From assembly GCA_023101885.1 (NCBI GenBank), contig JALPQD010000625.1, positions 391,671-455,670 on the forward strand: 64,000 bases of DNA, in the 5' to 3' direction. Below the pieces are notes generated by a model. The model was not told the origin of the DNA. It worked only from the letters and a program-made list of their open reading frames with translations, and searched no databases. The translations under genes and the position numbers were made by a program. Shown here in pieces: positions 47,534 through 59,120 of the stretch. The first letter of the stretch is position 1, and every line of letters begins with the position of its first letter. The stretch is from Typhlomys cinereus (lineage: Eukaryota; Chordata; Mammalia; Rodentia; Platacanthomyidae).

Positions 47534-50500
47534 CTAGGAGCCACCTATTAGGGAGTACATACGGCGCTTAATTTTCTGGATCTGGGATACTTCACTTAAT
47601 ATAATTGTTTCTAGTGACATCCATTTCCCGGCAAATTCCAGTAATTCATCATTTTTGATGGCAGAGTAGTACTCCATTGTATAGATGTACCACAGTTTCC
47701 TTATCCACTCATCAACTGTTGGACATTTGGGCTGATTCCATGACTTTGCTATTATAAACAGTGCTGCTATGGACATGGTCGGGCTTGTGCTATTGAGGTG
47801 AACCTCTGATGTATGGGGGGTTATTCCCAAAAGTGGAATAGCAGGGTCATATGGCATTTCAATCTTTAATTTCTTTAAGAATCTCCAGACGGCTCGCCAG
47901 AGTGGCTGTATGAGCCTGCATTCCCACCAGCAATGTAGGAGAGTTCCCCTCTCTCCACATCCTCTCCAGCATTTGTTGTTGTTAGTATTGTGGATTTTTC
48001 CCATCCTGATCGGGGTGAGATGATATCTCAGGGAAGTTTTGATTTGCATTTCCCTGATGGCTAAATAAGTGGAGCATTTTTTAAGATATTTGTTAGACAT
48101 TTTAATTTCATCCCTGGTAAAGTTTCTTTTAAGTTCCAGGGCCCATTTTTTAATTGGGCCATTGGTTTCCTTGGTGTTTAGTTTTCTAAGTTCTTTGTGC
48201 ACTCTGGACAATAGAGCTCTATCAGATATGTGGTTAGTGAAGATTTTCTCCCATTCTGTGGGTTGCCTTTGAGCTCACATTACAATCTCTTTATCTGAAC
48301 AGAAGCTCTTTCATTTCACAAGATCCCAACTGTTGAGAGTTGGTAGCAGTGACTGTGCCATTGGATGTCTGTTTAGGAACTGTTGGCCTAGCCCAATCAG
48401 CTCGAGGGAGTTCCCTATCCTTTCAACTATGGTTTTTATAGTCTCTGGCCTGATATCAAGGTCCTTGATCCATTGGGAATTAAGTCCTGTACATGGTGAC
48501 AAGTACGGGTCCAGCTTTAATCTTCTGCATGTGGAGATCCAGTTTTGCCAGCACCATTTGTTGAAGATGCTGTTCTTTTTCCATTGGATTTTTTGGGCCC
48601 CTTTGTCAAAGACCAAATGGCTGTAACTTTGTGGGCTTATATCTGGGTCTTCAATCCTTATCCATTGATCTGTGTGTCTATTTTGGAGCCAGTGCCAGGC
48701 TGTCTTTACAACTATGGATTTGTAGTATAGACTAAGGTTTGGTATGGTTATACCTCCAGCTGTGTTTTTGTTACTCAGGATTGTCTTTGCTATCCTGGGT
48801 CTTTTGTGCCTCCATATGAACTTTGAGATTGTTTGGTCAACTTCTTTGAGGAATTGCTTTGGGATTTTGATTGGTATAGCATTGAATCTGTATATTGCCT
48901 TTGGTAGGATGGTCATTTTCACGATGTTGATTCTGCCAATCCAGGAACATGGGAGGTCTTTCCACCTTCTGGTGTCTTCTGCTATTTCTTTCTTTAGGGT
49001 TTTAAAGTTTTCATTGTAAAGGTCTTTTACCTCCTTAGTTAGGTTTATACCAAGGTATTTCATTTTTTTAGGGGCTATAATAAATGGTATGGTTTCTCTC
49101 AAGGCTTTTTCACTTTTTTCATTCTGGGCATATAAGAAGGCCTCTGATTTTTGCACATTTATTTTGTATCCTGTCACCCTTCTGAACTTCTCAATTAGTT
49201 CCAGGAGATTCCTGGTGGAGTTTTTGGGATCACTCAGATATAAGATCATGTCATCTGCAAATAGGGATAGCTTGACTTCTTCCTTGCCGATTTGAATCCC
49301 TCTTATGTCCCTTTCTTGTCTTATGGCTTCAGCTAACACTTCAAGTACAATATTGAATAGAAGTGGTGAGAGTGGACAGCCTTGTCTAGTTCCTCATCGA
49401 AGTGGGAATGCTTCCAATTGTTCCCCATTGAGCATAATCCTTGCTGTGGGCTTGTTATATATAGCTTTTATTATATTGATAAAGGTTCCTTCCATTCCTA
49501 CTGTCTCTAGCGTTTTGATCATAAAAGGCTGTTGGATCTTGTCAAAAGCTTTTTCTGCATCTATCGAGAGTATCATGTGGTCTTGGACTTTGGACTGGTT
49601 TACATGATGAATTACATTTATTGATTTTCGTATGTTGAACCAACCTTGTGTGCCAGGGATGAAGCCTACTTGGTCCCCATGAATGATCTTTTCAATATGT
49701 TTTTGAATCCGATTTGCTAAGACTTTGTTGAGAATCTTTGTGTCTGTATTCATCAGGGAGATCGGCCTATAGTTTTCTTTTTTAAGTGAATCTTTTTAGG
49801 TTTTGGGATTAAAACGATATTAGCTTCATAGAAGGAATTTGGTAGTGTCCCTTCCTTTGCTATTTGATGGAACAGTTTAAGGAGTATTGGTGTTATTAAC
49901 TCCTTAAATGTCTTGTAGAACTCTGTGCTGAATCCATCTGGTCCAGGACATTTTTTGGTGGGAAGATTCGAGATTACTTCCTCAATTTCCTTATATGTTA
50001 TAGGACTATTTAAATAATTCACAACTTCCTGATTCAATTTAGTTAAGTTGTGTTTACTTAGAAATTCATCCATCTCTTTTGTGTTGTCAAACTTCACAGA
50101 GTATAAGTTTTTGAAATATGATGTTATAATTCTCTGGATTTCTTGAGTATCAGTAGTGATTACTCCATGTTCATTTCTAATTTTGTTAATTTGGGTTTTC
50201 TCTCTCTTGCTTTTGGTTAGTTTAGCTAGGGGTGTATCAATCTTATTGATTTTTTCAAAGAACCAGCTTTTTGACTCGTTGATTTTTTCTATCGTTTTCT
50301 TAATCTCGATTTCAGATATTTCTCCCCTTATTTTGCTAATCTCCTCTCTTCTACTACTTTTGGGATCAGATTGCTCTAGTTTCTCTAAAGCTTTAAGCTG
50401 CATTGTTAAGTTGTTTATTTCTAATGTTTCCATTTTTTTGACGTAGGCATTAAGAGCTATGAACTTACCTCTTAGAACAGCTTTCATTGTGTCCCAGAGA

Positions 50501-51350
50501 TTTTGGTAAGTTGTATTTTCGTTATCATTACTTTCAGGAAATGTTGAATTTCCTTTTTAATTTCTTCCTGAATCCAGTTCTCATTCAGCATCATAGTGTT
50601 AAGTTTCCAGAAGTTAGTGTATTTTCTCTTGTTTGATGTGTTGTGGATATCCAGGTTTAGGCTGTGATGGTCTGATAGGGCACAGGTTAGAATTTCAACT
50701 TTCTTGTATATGTGTAGATTCATTTTGTGGCCCAATATGTGATCTATTTTGGAGAAAGTTCCGTGTGCTGCTGAGAAAAATGTGTATTCTTTGGTGCGTG
50801 GGTGAAAAGTTCGATAGAGATCTGTAAGGTCCATTTCTTTCAGGGTTTGATTAAGTTCCAAAGTGTCTCTGTTAAGCTTTTGACCTGTTGATCTATCCCA
50901 TGTTGAGAGGGCGGTGTTGAAGTCCCCAAGAATTATCGTTTGGGGATTGATTTCTTGCTTTAGACGCTGTAGGGTTTTCTTAATGAATGTGGAGGTGCCC
51001 GTATTCGGTGCATATATGTTCAGTATTGTGAAGTCTTCCTGGTGAATTGTACCTGTGACTAAAATGTAGTATCCATCCGTGTCTCTTATAATTTTCTTTG
51101 GTTTGAAATCCACTTTGTCTGATAGCATAATGGCTACCCCTGCCTGTTTTCTGCTTCCATTTGCTTGTAGAATTGTTGACCAGCCTTTTATTTTTAGGGC
51201 GTGCCTATCTTTTGTGGTGAGATGGGTTTCCTGCAGGATTGATGGATTGTGATTTTTAATCCAAGTTTGTAATCTGTGTCTCTTGATCAGTGAATTAATT
51301 CCATTAACATTTAATGTTATAATGGAGAAACTATTGTTAATTCCAGACAT
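47534..51350 (-). pseudogene. L1-E ORF2, nearly intact
   Basis: Endonuclease LNVNGINS, LQETHLTTKD, YAPNTGTSTF, GDFNTALST, SDHHSLNLDI; RT segment with [12 protein letters not shown] near 49255; C-terminal [18 protein letters not shown]; ends SLIGGS. Breaks seen: one-base loss near 50530, a small deletion near 49790, TGA near 49397 where the relatives have TCA (Ser) and TGA near 48310 where they have TTA (Leu). A 6-9 base deletion near 51235 removes a few residues before QETH. Confidence 0.93.
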
Positions 51351-51400
51351 TTATTATGTTTAGTAGCTTTTATAAGTATATTGCTTCGTTTTTAATGATG

Positions 51401-52474
51401 TTATACTTGCCTTCTGTTCTCCTGGATATGCCTGTTTTTTTCTTCAAACTTGAGTATCATTTCTAGCATTTTTTGAAGGCCTGGTTTGGTGGCCATGTAT
51501 CCCTTAAAGTTGTCTTTGTGCTGGAAGATTTTTCTTTCTCCCTCGATCATGACGGATAGTTTTGCAGGGTAAATCAGCCTGGGTTGACATTTTTGCTCAT
51601 TCAATACTTGAAGTATGTCTCTCCAAGCTCTTCTTCCTTTTACTGTTTCGACTGAGAAGTCATTTGTTATTTTAGTAGGTTTACCTTTAAAAGTGACTTG
51701 TTTTTTCTCTCCTTGAAGCTCTCAGCACCAGTTCTTTATCTTGAATGTGGAGTGTTTTAACTATTATTTGCCGCGGTGTGCTTCTATTTTGGTCGTATCT
51801 GTTTGGGGTGCAGGAATGTCTCTTGTATATGAATAGGCCTCTCTTTTTTTAGATGAAGAAAGTTTTCCTTGATGATCGTTTGAAAAATTTCCTCAGGGTG
51901 GTATTTTGAGATTCTTGCTCTGGTATTCCATGAATACGCATGTTAGGCTTTTTCAGGGTGTCCCATATCTCTTGGATATTTCTCTCAAGTATCTTTTTGG
52001 CTTTATCAACTGTCTTCCATTGAGCTGGTTAGTACTCCCACTTTATCTTCAAGGTCTGAAATTCTGTTTTCTGCTTCGTTAGTTCTGTTTTGTAAGACTC
52101 TCTGTGGCGTTCTGGGTTGAAGATAACTTGTCTTTTAGCTCAGTTTTAAACTCTGCTTGAGTTTGTTTTAACTGTTCTATGCCAGTTTTTGTTTCTTGCA
52201 CTGTTTTTCTCAACTCCTCCAGATGTCTGTTGTGTTCCTCTTCAAAGCGATTGATTCGATTATGTAATTCCTCCCTGATTTCCTCTTTCATAGTATTGAA
52301 CATGGTAATGATCATATTTTGAAAGTCTTTATCCTGGGTGGGTCTTTCTTGGCCTTTTTCCGTGGGTTTGTTCTTGTTGGAGTCTAACATTATGGGATTA
52401 ATTCCTTCAGTGGGAAATTTGTTTACTTGATTGTTGCTTCTCATGGATTTGCACTTTGACTTTGGCATTGTCAT
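51401..52474 (-). pseudogene. L1-E ORF1, disrupted
   Basis: Starts MTMPKSKCKSMRSNNQVNKF at 52474, has the coiled coil HLEELRKTVQETKTGIEQL, and ends ENRRQV at 51401. Frame changes lie near 52090, 52010, 51890 and 51715. In the family it encodes the trimeric RNA chaperone. Confidence 0.88.
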
Positions 52475-52805
52475 TTTAACTCTTAAGATCTCTCAATTTC
52501 ACTAAACTGAATTATTTGGCCTGGGGTCCTGGGGGGCGGGGCAGGCGGAGACTTACCTAGGTCGTGGGGTGAGGCCCGGCTGGACCGCGCGCGTCCCGAC
52601 CTGTGGAGCGTGGTGGGGTGCAAAGGGGGGATGGGGGCGATGGCGTGGAGCTATTTAACCCGAGGGCAGCTGGGGCCGGGCCCGGGCGCAGGGGGAGGTC
52701 CTCCTCGTCACTGGGCCCCGCGCGCGGCTCCGGCTGGATGGTGGGATCGGAGCCGGTTCCCTGTGGTCCGACCTGGGGTCCTGGTGGGCGGTGCACTGGG
52801 TGGGT
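52475..52805 (-). repeat. L1-E 5' UTR (GC-rich promoter monomers)
   Basis: About 330 bases, very rich in GC. On the sense strand: a partial first unit, TTAAATAGC (about 52650-52658), a second unit with CAGGTCGGGACGCGCGCGGT, and the donor CCTAGGTAAGTC just before the ORF1 leader. Same layout as L1-A and L1-B. Confidence 0.85.
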
Positions 52806-53102
52806 CCATGTTCATTTCTAATTTTGTTAATTTGGGTTTTCTCTCTCTTGCTTTTGGTTAATTTAGCTAGGGGTGTATCAATCTTATTGATTTTTTTCAA
52901 AGAACCAGCTTTTTGACTGGTTGATTTTTTCTATCGTTTTCTTAATCTTGATTTCAGATATTTCTCCCCTTATTTTGCTAATCTCCTCTCTTCTACTACT
53001 TTTGGGATCAGATTGCTCTAGTTTCTCTAAAGCTTTAAGCTGCATTGTTAAGTTGCTTATTTCTGATGTTTCCATTTTTTTGATGTAGGCATTAAGAGCT
53101 AT
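52806..53102 (-). mobile_element. L1 ORF2 fragment fused to the 5' end of L1-E
   Basis: Nearly identical to 50166-50462 of L1-E itself (middle domain, [20 protein letters not shown] to [14 protein letters not shown]) and in the same orientation. It ends abruptly at both sides: on 5' UTR sequence at 52805/52806 and on unrelated DNA at 53102/53103. No tail or target-site duplication of its own. Confidence 0.9.
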
Positions 53103-53204
53103 GGCTCACCTAAACTGGGAGTAATTGAAAACAATTAATAAATTATTGAATCAAACAGTGTTGTGTATCTACATAAGCAGCTAATAAATTTCTGGAAAAT
53201 TAAA

Positions 53205-53865
53205 ACAAAAGAGCTCTAATTTAACAGGTTTTTATCCCTGGCCAGGGGGTGACATCCAATACCCATCAAGATGGAACCAAGGGTATTGCAGGAACAGCAA
53301 AACTGAAAAAAAATCATCAACAAACCATAATTCAGAATATCAAAGACTCTGTAACAAACACCTGGAATCAGGCTTACCTAATCTCTCCCCATCCTGAAAC
53401 TCAGGGAAATTTGCGGAAGACGGGGCGGTAAAATTGTAAGAGCACAAGGATGGGAGGAGTCATGATATGCATGATACTCCACACAAGTTAAGGCCAAAGC
53501 AATTATAACAGGACTCTGCATGATCTGTGCAATGACCAACATATTGTTGGCCCCGCAAATTCTAGCATGGACTAAAGGCACTAGGATCCTTAGAATCAAG
53601 GGATTAACAGTCACAATAGTGTTCCTATATTTAAGGGGAACACAAAAAAGAGTTCTAGGAATTGCCACTGAGTCCTTACACCTCATCAGAAAGGAGGACC
53701 CAGAGGAAAGTTTGATATACTCAATAAAGGATGCTTCAGAGATGGGGGGAGGGGGAAAGGAAGGGACACAGCGGGGAGGGAACAGGGAGGTTCAGGGAGG
53801 GTTGGAGGGAGGGAGGGGACAGGGGTTCCTATTATGTTTGTATGACCAGAAAAAAAAAAAAGAAC
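53205..53865 (+). mobile_element. L1 3' UTR fragment (+)
   Basis: CCCTGGCCAGGGGGTGACAT, GGCAAATT-type blocks (AAATTTGCGGAAGACGGGGC), GGGATTAACAGTCACAATAG, purine block 53735-53822 and an A12 tail near 53850. Somewhat diverged, opposite in direction to L1-E. Confidence 0.85.
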
Positions 53866-54485
53866 TCTCAATCTGTAGACTTCCTAGACAGGGCAGATGA
53901 TACTAAACAGGCCAGCATCTAAGATCGTTAAACATTAAAATTGATGTTAGATTGAAGAACAGGTTAGGAAATTCTTACAGTTATTCTCACAAGTTATGAC
54001 AATATTACACCTCATTGTCCAAGTGATAACTAATTATTATTAATGATATCTCACTCTAAGAAATTGTGTTGTGTTCTCTGAAAACCAGGGTGCTGCATTC
54101 TAGATATAGGCTTTGCCATTATGATTGCCTTATGTGCTCTGAAAACCAGTGTTACATTTCTAGACATAGACTTTACCAGAGCCCAACTAGATCACCTTCA
54201 CGGGTGTTGCAGCTTCTCTTGGGAACTATTCTTTTGTTTTCCATGAAGAAACATCTCTGACTGGCATTAGTGTCACTTTGTAGCTGAGAATCATAGATGC
54301 TCAGGCAAATGTATAGGTGAAGCAGAATGAAGATCCTAATCAACATAAATTATTCACGGGATGCAAAACTATGGATTTATGGAGCAGTTGCTATTTTCAA
54401 AGAACCACTTTATGTCCTGGGAATCCATTAATTTTCAAGACTGAAAGAGTCTCCCCAATAGAAACTACAGGAATGAATTTACACT
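53866..54485. other. Intergenic, no gene recognised
   Basis: 54060-54185 contains two imperfect tandem copies of TGTGYTCTGAAAACCAGKGT about 74 bases apart. No coding or RNA gene seen. Confidence 0.4.
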
Positions 54486-54770
54486 TTGAAAAGATAAATT
54501 GTCTGGAGAAATGGCTTGGTGTTAAGACATTCCCTTGCAAGTTAAAGGAACTAAGTTTTAACCCCAGATGCCTACCAGGCAAAATTACCAGGTATTGGGG
54601 TAAATGACAGCAGCCTGCACTTTTGTCCTTGGGAGACAGAGTTTAGGAAATTCCAGAGCAAAGGAATAAAGAGCCAGAACAATCCAGGATGATTCTGCAA
54701 GTCACCCTTGGGGCTCCACAGACACACACAGTGCAGTGTTCTACCGCCACACTCCATACACGTTGACAGC
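54486..54770 (+). mobile_element. B4-like SINE
   Basis: TGTCTGGAGAAATGGCTTGG head, CTAAGTTTTAACCCCAGATG, a B1-like middle (TTGTCCTTGGGAGACAGAGT) and a CA-repeat tail at 54771. Diverged composite SINE. Confidence 0.6.
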
Positions 54771-54771
54771 T

Positions 54772-54818
<47 letters not shown>

Positions 54819-54875
54819 TACACACACACGCACACATACATACACACACACACACATACACACACACACACACAA
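54771..54875. repeat. (CA)n microsatellite
   Basis: About 100 bases of CA with CG and TA interruptions, at the 3' end of the B4-like SINE. The long open frames over it on both strands are low-complexity artefacts. Confidence 0.95.
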
Positions 54876-56044
54876 ATCAATATTAAAACATAATGTATTC
54901 TTCTCAAAGATTTTTAATAAAACTCCAGACATTATTACTGATAACAAAACATATGGAAATTGATTTAAAAATATTTTTCATGAATACAATTTATGATCCA
55001 TTAAAATGTGATGAGTTCAGTCTACTAATGAGATAAATGTTTTCTTATTTTCTACAACAGAATTGTTTGATGAAATAGTGTGTAAGGCAACTTCAACATA
55101 TTTCAGAATTGGCAGATGTTGTGATTTTATATCAGTGCTGACACTGCTGCTTTTTGTAAATACATGACACAAAATTTCAGAAGTATTTTTGTGCCTGTGA
55201 TAAACTGTTAGAAATTCTGCATCTGTCTTCAGCCATAATTGCTTTAACTCCTTAACACGTCAGTAAATCAAATAGCATGTTTAAAAAGCAAACCTCCTAA
55301 TGGAATACAACCAAAAGGCATACAAACTGATTTGTAATGAGGGGTAATGGCAGGAAGTAAAGTGAACGTCCAAGGAGCAGATACCCTTGTACCTGCAGCT
55401 CACAACACGGAACATCCTCACACCTGAGCTATGGCTCAGATCTCAACTTTGGTTTTGCTTTGTGACTCATGAGGTTTGCTCAGCGCCATGTGAGTGGCCG
55501 CAGTGTAGGAAATTCCACTGAAGTGTGGTAGGCTTGGCATTGGGCTCACACTGAGGTAGCGACTCCCCCTCTTCCTGAATATGTCAGTAGCATGAAGAGT
55601 TGCTAGGAGGGATGGGCTTCCTATAATGCTCCCCATCCATCCTGATTGTTGGCCAGCTCATTTCTGTGAATGCCCCGTGCAACCTCCACCTGCTGTGAAT
55701 GTGATTGCACTGCAGTGTCCTGTCCAGAGATGAGATGTAGCATAGCAGCCTTTGTTTCTATCTTTGCGCTCTTACATTCTTTCCACCCCATTCCAATCTT
55801 GTGCATCGTTCTCTGCTCCTTAGCAGGGATGAGGTGATGTCTTGTTCAGGATGGAGCATTCAGCTGTCTCTTGTCATCTGCTGCTTCCCAGCCAGGAATC
55901 TCTGTATTCACCGTCTGCTGGAAGGAGAGGCTTCTCTGATGGCTGACATAGCATGTTTCTCTGAGTAAGACACATCAATTTCCTTATTTGTTGTTTGTTT
56001 ATAAGCCAGTTTGACTATTGTATCAATTTAAATAGAAAATAGAC
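54876..56044. other. Intergenic, no gene recognised
   Basis: 55340-55960 has the texture of an old rodent retroelement (e.g. GGAGAGGCTTCTCTGATGGC) but I cannot name it. No V exon. Confidence 0.35.
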
Positions 56045-56520
56045 TTACATTATTCCCTCTGAACCTTGCGGAAGAGGGGGAGGTGAGATTGTAGGTCCTA
56101 AAGATGAGACGGTTCATGATTGGACGAGACATTCCATTCAAGGCAGGACTGCTGCATCCAGGGACTCACCGCCGTGAGACTTGTTATTACCAGACCTGCA
56201 TAATGACTGACATACCAACCTGTCCTTGAAGAACTCAAGAGAGATAAGAACATACAATGGAAACCCTGGGGAGTAAAGCTGGATGAGTTAAGGGGAATAC
56301 TCCTATCAACAGGCTGGCCCACAGAGAGGCAACTTGGTATACCACAAGAGGCCTGAGGGAACCCCAGGATTCATAAATCAGACAGGCAGGAGGATGGGAA
56401 GGAATGGGATGGATTGCTGAAGGGAACGGAGGGGAATGTAAGGGAGTGGGGATGGAGGGAAGCAGAGATAAATCACCTCTATGCTAGAAAACTGGAAAAC
56501 TAGAAAACCAGAATAGTTAA
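56045..56520 (+). repeat. L1-type 3' UTR repeat, variant subfamily (copy 2)
   Basis: Paralogue of 17161-17655: CTTGCGGAAGAGGGGGAGGT, GACATTCCATTCAAGGCAGG, CTCACCGCCGTGAGACTTGT, GAGGATGGGAAGGAATGGGA. Ends in a short AT-rich tail. Confidence 0.65.
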
Positions 56521-56529
56521 AAGAAAAAG

Positions 56530-56945
56530 TTATCCCTTTGGCTTGTATCATGGTTCTGCACAGGTGTCAACTTGACAGTTGAGGGTTTGTGTTCTGGGCA
56601 AATTTGTAAAGAATTAGTCGTTGAGTTAAGCCCAGAGTGAACCTGAAGGAGACCGTCTAGTGGATGGAGTAGTCCCAGCACATGGTGGATGAGGACTAAG
56701 CCCTGAACAGGTGGATAAAATTCAGAGAGCTGGTTGAGGAAGTCGGCATCCTTGTGCACACTTGGCCAGACATGCTGGTCTGGCAAGGAAGGCGCATCCC
56801 TCTCTGAACCATCACAGAGAGATGGCACGGCAGTTCCCTCAGCCCTGGTGCATGCTCTCCCATCACCCATACTGAGAACCATAACCAGTCTGTCGTAAGA
56901 GAAGAAATCCCTTGTTCCTTGATGGTCATTCATCAGCAACCATGC
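56530..56945. repeat. Old interspersed repeat (GTCAACTTGAC type)
   Basis: Contains CAGGTGTCAACTTGACAGTT and a body reminiscent of a widespread mammalian repeat with that motif. Class not resolved (LTR or DNA transposon). Confidence 0.4.
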
Positions 56946-57019
56946 AGGTGAACTGCTACAGCCTGTTGCATGGGTTCCACGTGGTTTTAGTGTTTATGGT
57001 GCTAGAATGAATGTTCTGG

Positions 57020-57130
57020 TGAAGTCAGGGGACATCTTACAGAAGTTGGTTCTCCCCACTACCATGTGGAACGTGGGGATCAAACTCATGTTGTCAGGCC
57101 TTTACCTCTAAACCACCCAGCAGGCACAAG
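57020..57130 (-). mobile_element. B3-like SINE fragment
   Basis: Minus strand of B3: GGGGACATCTTACAGAAGTT, TTCTCCCCACTACCATGTGG, GGGGATCAAACTCATGTTGT, CCTTTACCTCTAAACCACCC. Confidence 0.7.
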
Positions 57131-57149
57131 TTGATTCTTGGTTGTAGGT

Positions 57150-57470
57150 TCGCAGCTGTCATGGTTTGAAATGTGATTTGCCCCTCAGGCTTGGGCACTT
57201 GAATCTTTAGTTATGTGGGAAGGTCCTGACACCTTTAAGAGACGGGGCTTTGCTGGAGGAAGGCTGTCACGGAGGTGGGCCTTAAGCTGACTAACTGCAC
57301 CCTACTTCCGAGAGGGGTCTGCTCTTACAGTTTGCAGTGAGCGGTTCGCAGCCCTCAACCTCCTTGATGGATATGACTTAAGGTGCCTCCAGCTTCTGCC
57401 AACCAGCCAGGCCTTTTCAGCCATAATGACTGTATCTCCCCTCTGGAACCAAAAGCTGGACAAATCTCCC
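57150..57470. repeat. Old interspersed repeat
   Basis: TCATGGTTTGAAATGTGATT, then GACGGGGCTTTGCTGGAGGA and AGGTGGGCCTTAAGCTGACT resemble a common rodent repeat family. Not named with confidence. Confidence 0.4.
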
Positions 57471-57940
57471 TTTGTGATAGTTAATCCAGAGTGTCAACTT
57501 GACACAGCAGGTATTAACTAAGATCAGCTGTCAGACCAGGTGAAGATATTACATTACAGATCAATACATTTACAATACATAGCCCAGCCCTAGATTTGAT
57601 TGGAACCTCCCAGTAGCAGACCAGATAAAAAGAACCACAGAACAGAAGACTCAGAAGAAGAGACTTTGAAGCTGTGCTAGAAAATCCTCTTCCTTCTGCC
57701 GCCAAGTCTCTTCACTTCTTGTACTCCCCAGCTCTTCAACCCTCCAAGTCTTCAATGTAACTAATACTCCAGAGTCCTCCAGCCTTCAGCTGACACCCAC
57801 TGACCTACTGGACTGAGCAGCTACTGGAAGCCATCGTTGGACTACCTCAGCCATGTTTCAGAAGCCAACTCAATAAATTCCCTTTTTGTGTATTCATTCT
57901 GTTGATTCTGTGGCTCTAGAGAACCCTTATTAATACATCC
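57471..57940. repeat. Interspersed repeat (GTCAACTTGAC ... GAGAACCC type), near complete
   Basis: Starts TGATAGTTAATCCAGAGTGT then CAACTTGACACAG, contains TCAATAAATTCCC near 57870 and ends CTAGAGAACCCTTATTAATA. Both termini of the type are visible. Class unresolved. Confidence 0.5.
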
Positions 57941-58016
57941 TTTAAGTTGCATGGCTTTAAGTGGTGTCTTACAGTAACAGAAATCTGCATTTATCTGCAT
58001 TGTGTACTCACATGTG

Positions 58017-58049
<33 letters not shown>

Positions 58050-58062
58050 CCTCTCTCTCTCT
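58017..58062. repeat. (CT)n microsatellite
   Basis: CT units with TTT and CCC interruptions. Confidence 0.9.
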
Positions 58063-58418
58063 TATATAGATTTGGCTTAGGCCAACTCCTCTCTATTCTG
58101 ACCTAACTATTCTATTCTATCACTCCTTATCAAATGCAATTGCTTTACCTGTTCGATAGGATTCACAATGTGAAGTGCATTTTTTTTGAAAACACAAAAC
58201 TATGGAGAGATCAGAGCATTCCTGAACTAATGCATATGAGTTACACTGGAACAACACAGTACACTGCTCCATGTGACACTTGAAAAGACTAGGAAATAGT
58301 TTCAAAATGGCTGAGAACATGGTTGGACTACTCTGGGACAGTATTTGCTGACCCCCAACTCCCATTGAGGGGAATGAAAAATAGGAATTCTTTGAGCACC
58401 AACCTAGTATTTCTGAGC

Positions 58419-58428
58419 TGATTTGCAT
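58419..58428 (+). promoter_or_regulatory. Perfect V-kappa decamer of a pseudogene
   Basis: TGATTTGCAT, 94 bases before the leader ATG of the IGKV3-like pseudogene. Sequence and spacing are as in the functional IGKV3-like gene at 19.2 kb. Confidence 0.9.
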
Positions 58429-58521
58429 GCAGGCTCCATAGACAAAGGTCCCGGTATAGATGTATCTGTAAAGGCTTTTTGCCTATGATCTAAGAAGTGG
58501 CATCTCATTCAGTTCTCAGAA

Positions 58522-59092
58522 ATGGGGCCAGCCATTCTGCTCAGGGTGCTGCTGCTCTGGGCTCCAGGTGAAAGGTGCAGACATGTCTTGGGAGCATTCG
58601 TGGGTGTCTGTCAGTCACTGTGTCCTAAGACTCTGGTCTCTTGATTATTAGATTCATGGCATTTGTAACTGAGTTCAAGTTTCTACTTTGCTTTTATTTT
58701 CTGGTTTCTCAGAGCGATGCCAGGGACTATTGTTGCAAGAGTTGCATCAATTGACCTGCATTGCAGTGACTTCACTATGTAATGTTTGTTTTTGTTATTC
58801 CACGCTTCACTGCAGACATTCTTCTGACCTAGTCTCCATTTACTTTTCTTCCATCTCTTGTATGGTGAGCCAGAGTATGGGAAAGTTTCCTTTTAAATTT
58901 ATGCTCTGTATCAACAGAAACAAGAACAGCCTCCCAAAGTTCTGATATATAAAACAGCCAATCTAGATTCTGCAGTTCTTGATAGATTTGTTGGCAGTGG
59001 GCCTGGGACTGCTTTAACCTATACCATTCGGCTTGCAGAGGTTGTCGATGATGCTGGAACATATAACTTCATCAAGGTCATGAGGATCCTCT
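58522..59092 (+). pseudogene. IGKV: IGKV3-like V-kappa pseudogene with intact leader and promoter
   Basis: The leader exon 58522-58567 is intact (MGPAILLRVLLLWAP, donor CCAG|GTGAAA). V homology begins near 58793 and FR1 at 58815: GAC ATT CTT CTG ACC TAG, so the conserved Gln6 is a stop; a TGA follows twelve codons later. FR2 and FR3 are recognisable: YQQKQEQPPKVLIYKTANLD, RFVGSGPGTALTYTI, DDAGTYNF. Cys104 is gone (YNF for YYC) and Cys23 and CDR1 are not recognisable. The length between FR1 and FR2 is irregular. It is closest to the functional IGKV3-like gene on the opposite strand. Firm pseudogene, though the promoter and leader could still be transcribed. Confidence 0.88.
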
Positions 59093-59120
59093 CACAATCC
59101 TTCATGTCTGAGAAAAAGTC
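59093..59120 (+). promoter_or_regulatory. Decayed 12-RSS of the IGKV3-like pseudogene
   Basis: Heptamer CACAATC (59093-59099), 12-base spacer, nonamer GAAAAAGTC (59112-59120). The heptamer keeps CACA and the spacing is right, but the nonamer is poor. Note that the functional relative also has CACAAT- in its heptamer. Confidence 0.65.

Larger units (their letters stand above)
46530..52805 (-). mobile_element. L1-E: full-length LINE-1, least damaged copy
   Basis: Minus strand. 3' end at about 46530 with the CTCATACAAACTTATTAGGT terminus, C-rich complement of the G tract (46575-46655), ORF2, ORF1 and a GC-rich 5' UTR up to 52805. The 5' UTR has GGGTTAAATAGCTCC and CCTAGGTAAGTCTCC in the sense direction. 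Few lesions suggest it is one of the youngest L1s here. Confidence 0.94.

Noticed and set aside
50156..50446. Hydrophobic Leu/Ile/Ser-rich open frames antisense to L1 ORF2
   Set aside because: They are complement shadows of the A-rich ORF2 sequence and recur at the same place in each L1 copy.
54643..54947. Cys/Val-rich and His/Thr-rich open frames
   Set aside because: Pure dinucleotide repeat translation across (CA)n.
57471..57940. Processed pseudogene or gene suggested by an AATAAA-like signal
   Set aside because: The termini match a dispersed repeat type; no coding frame was seen.
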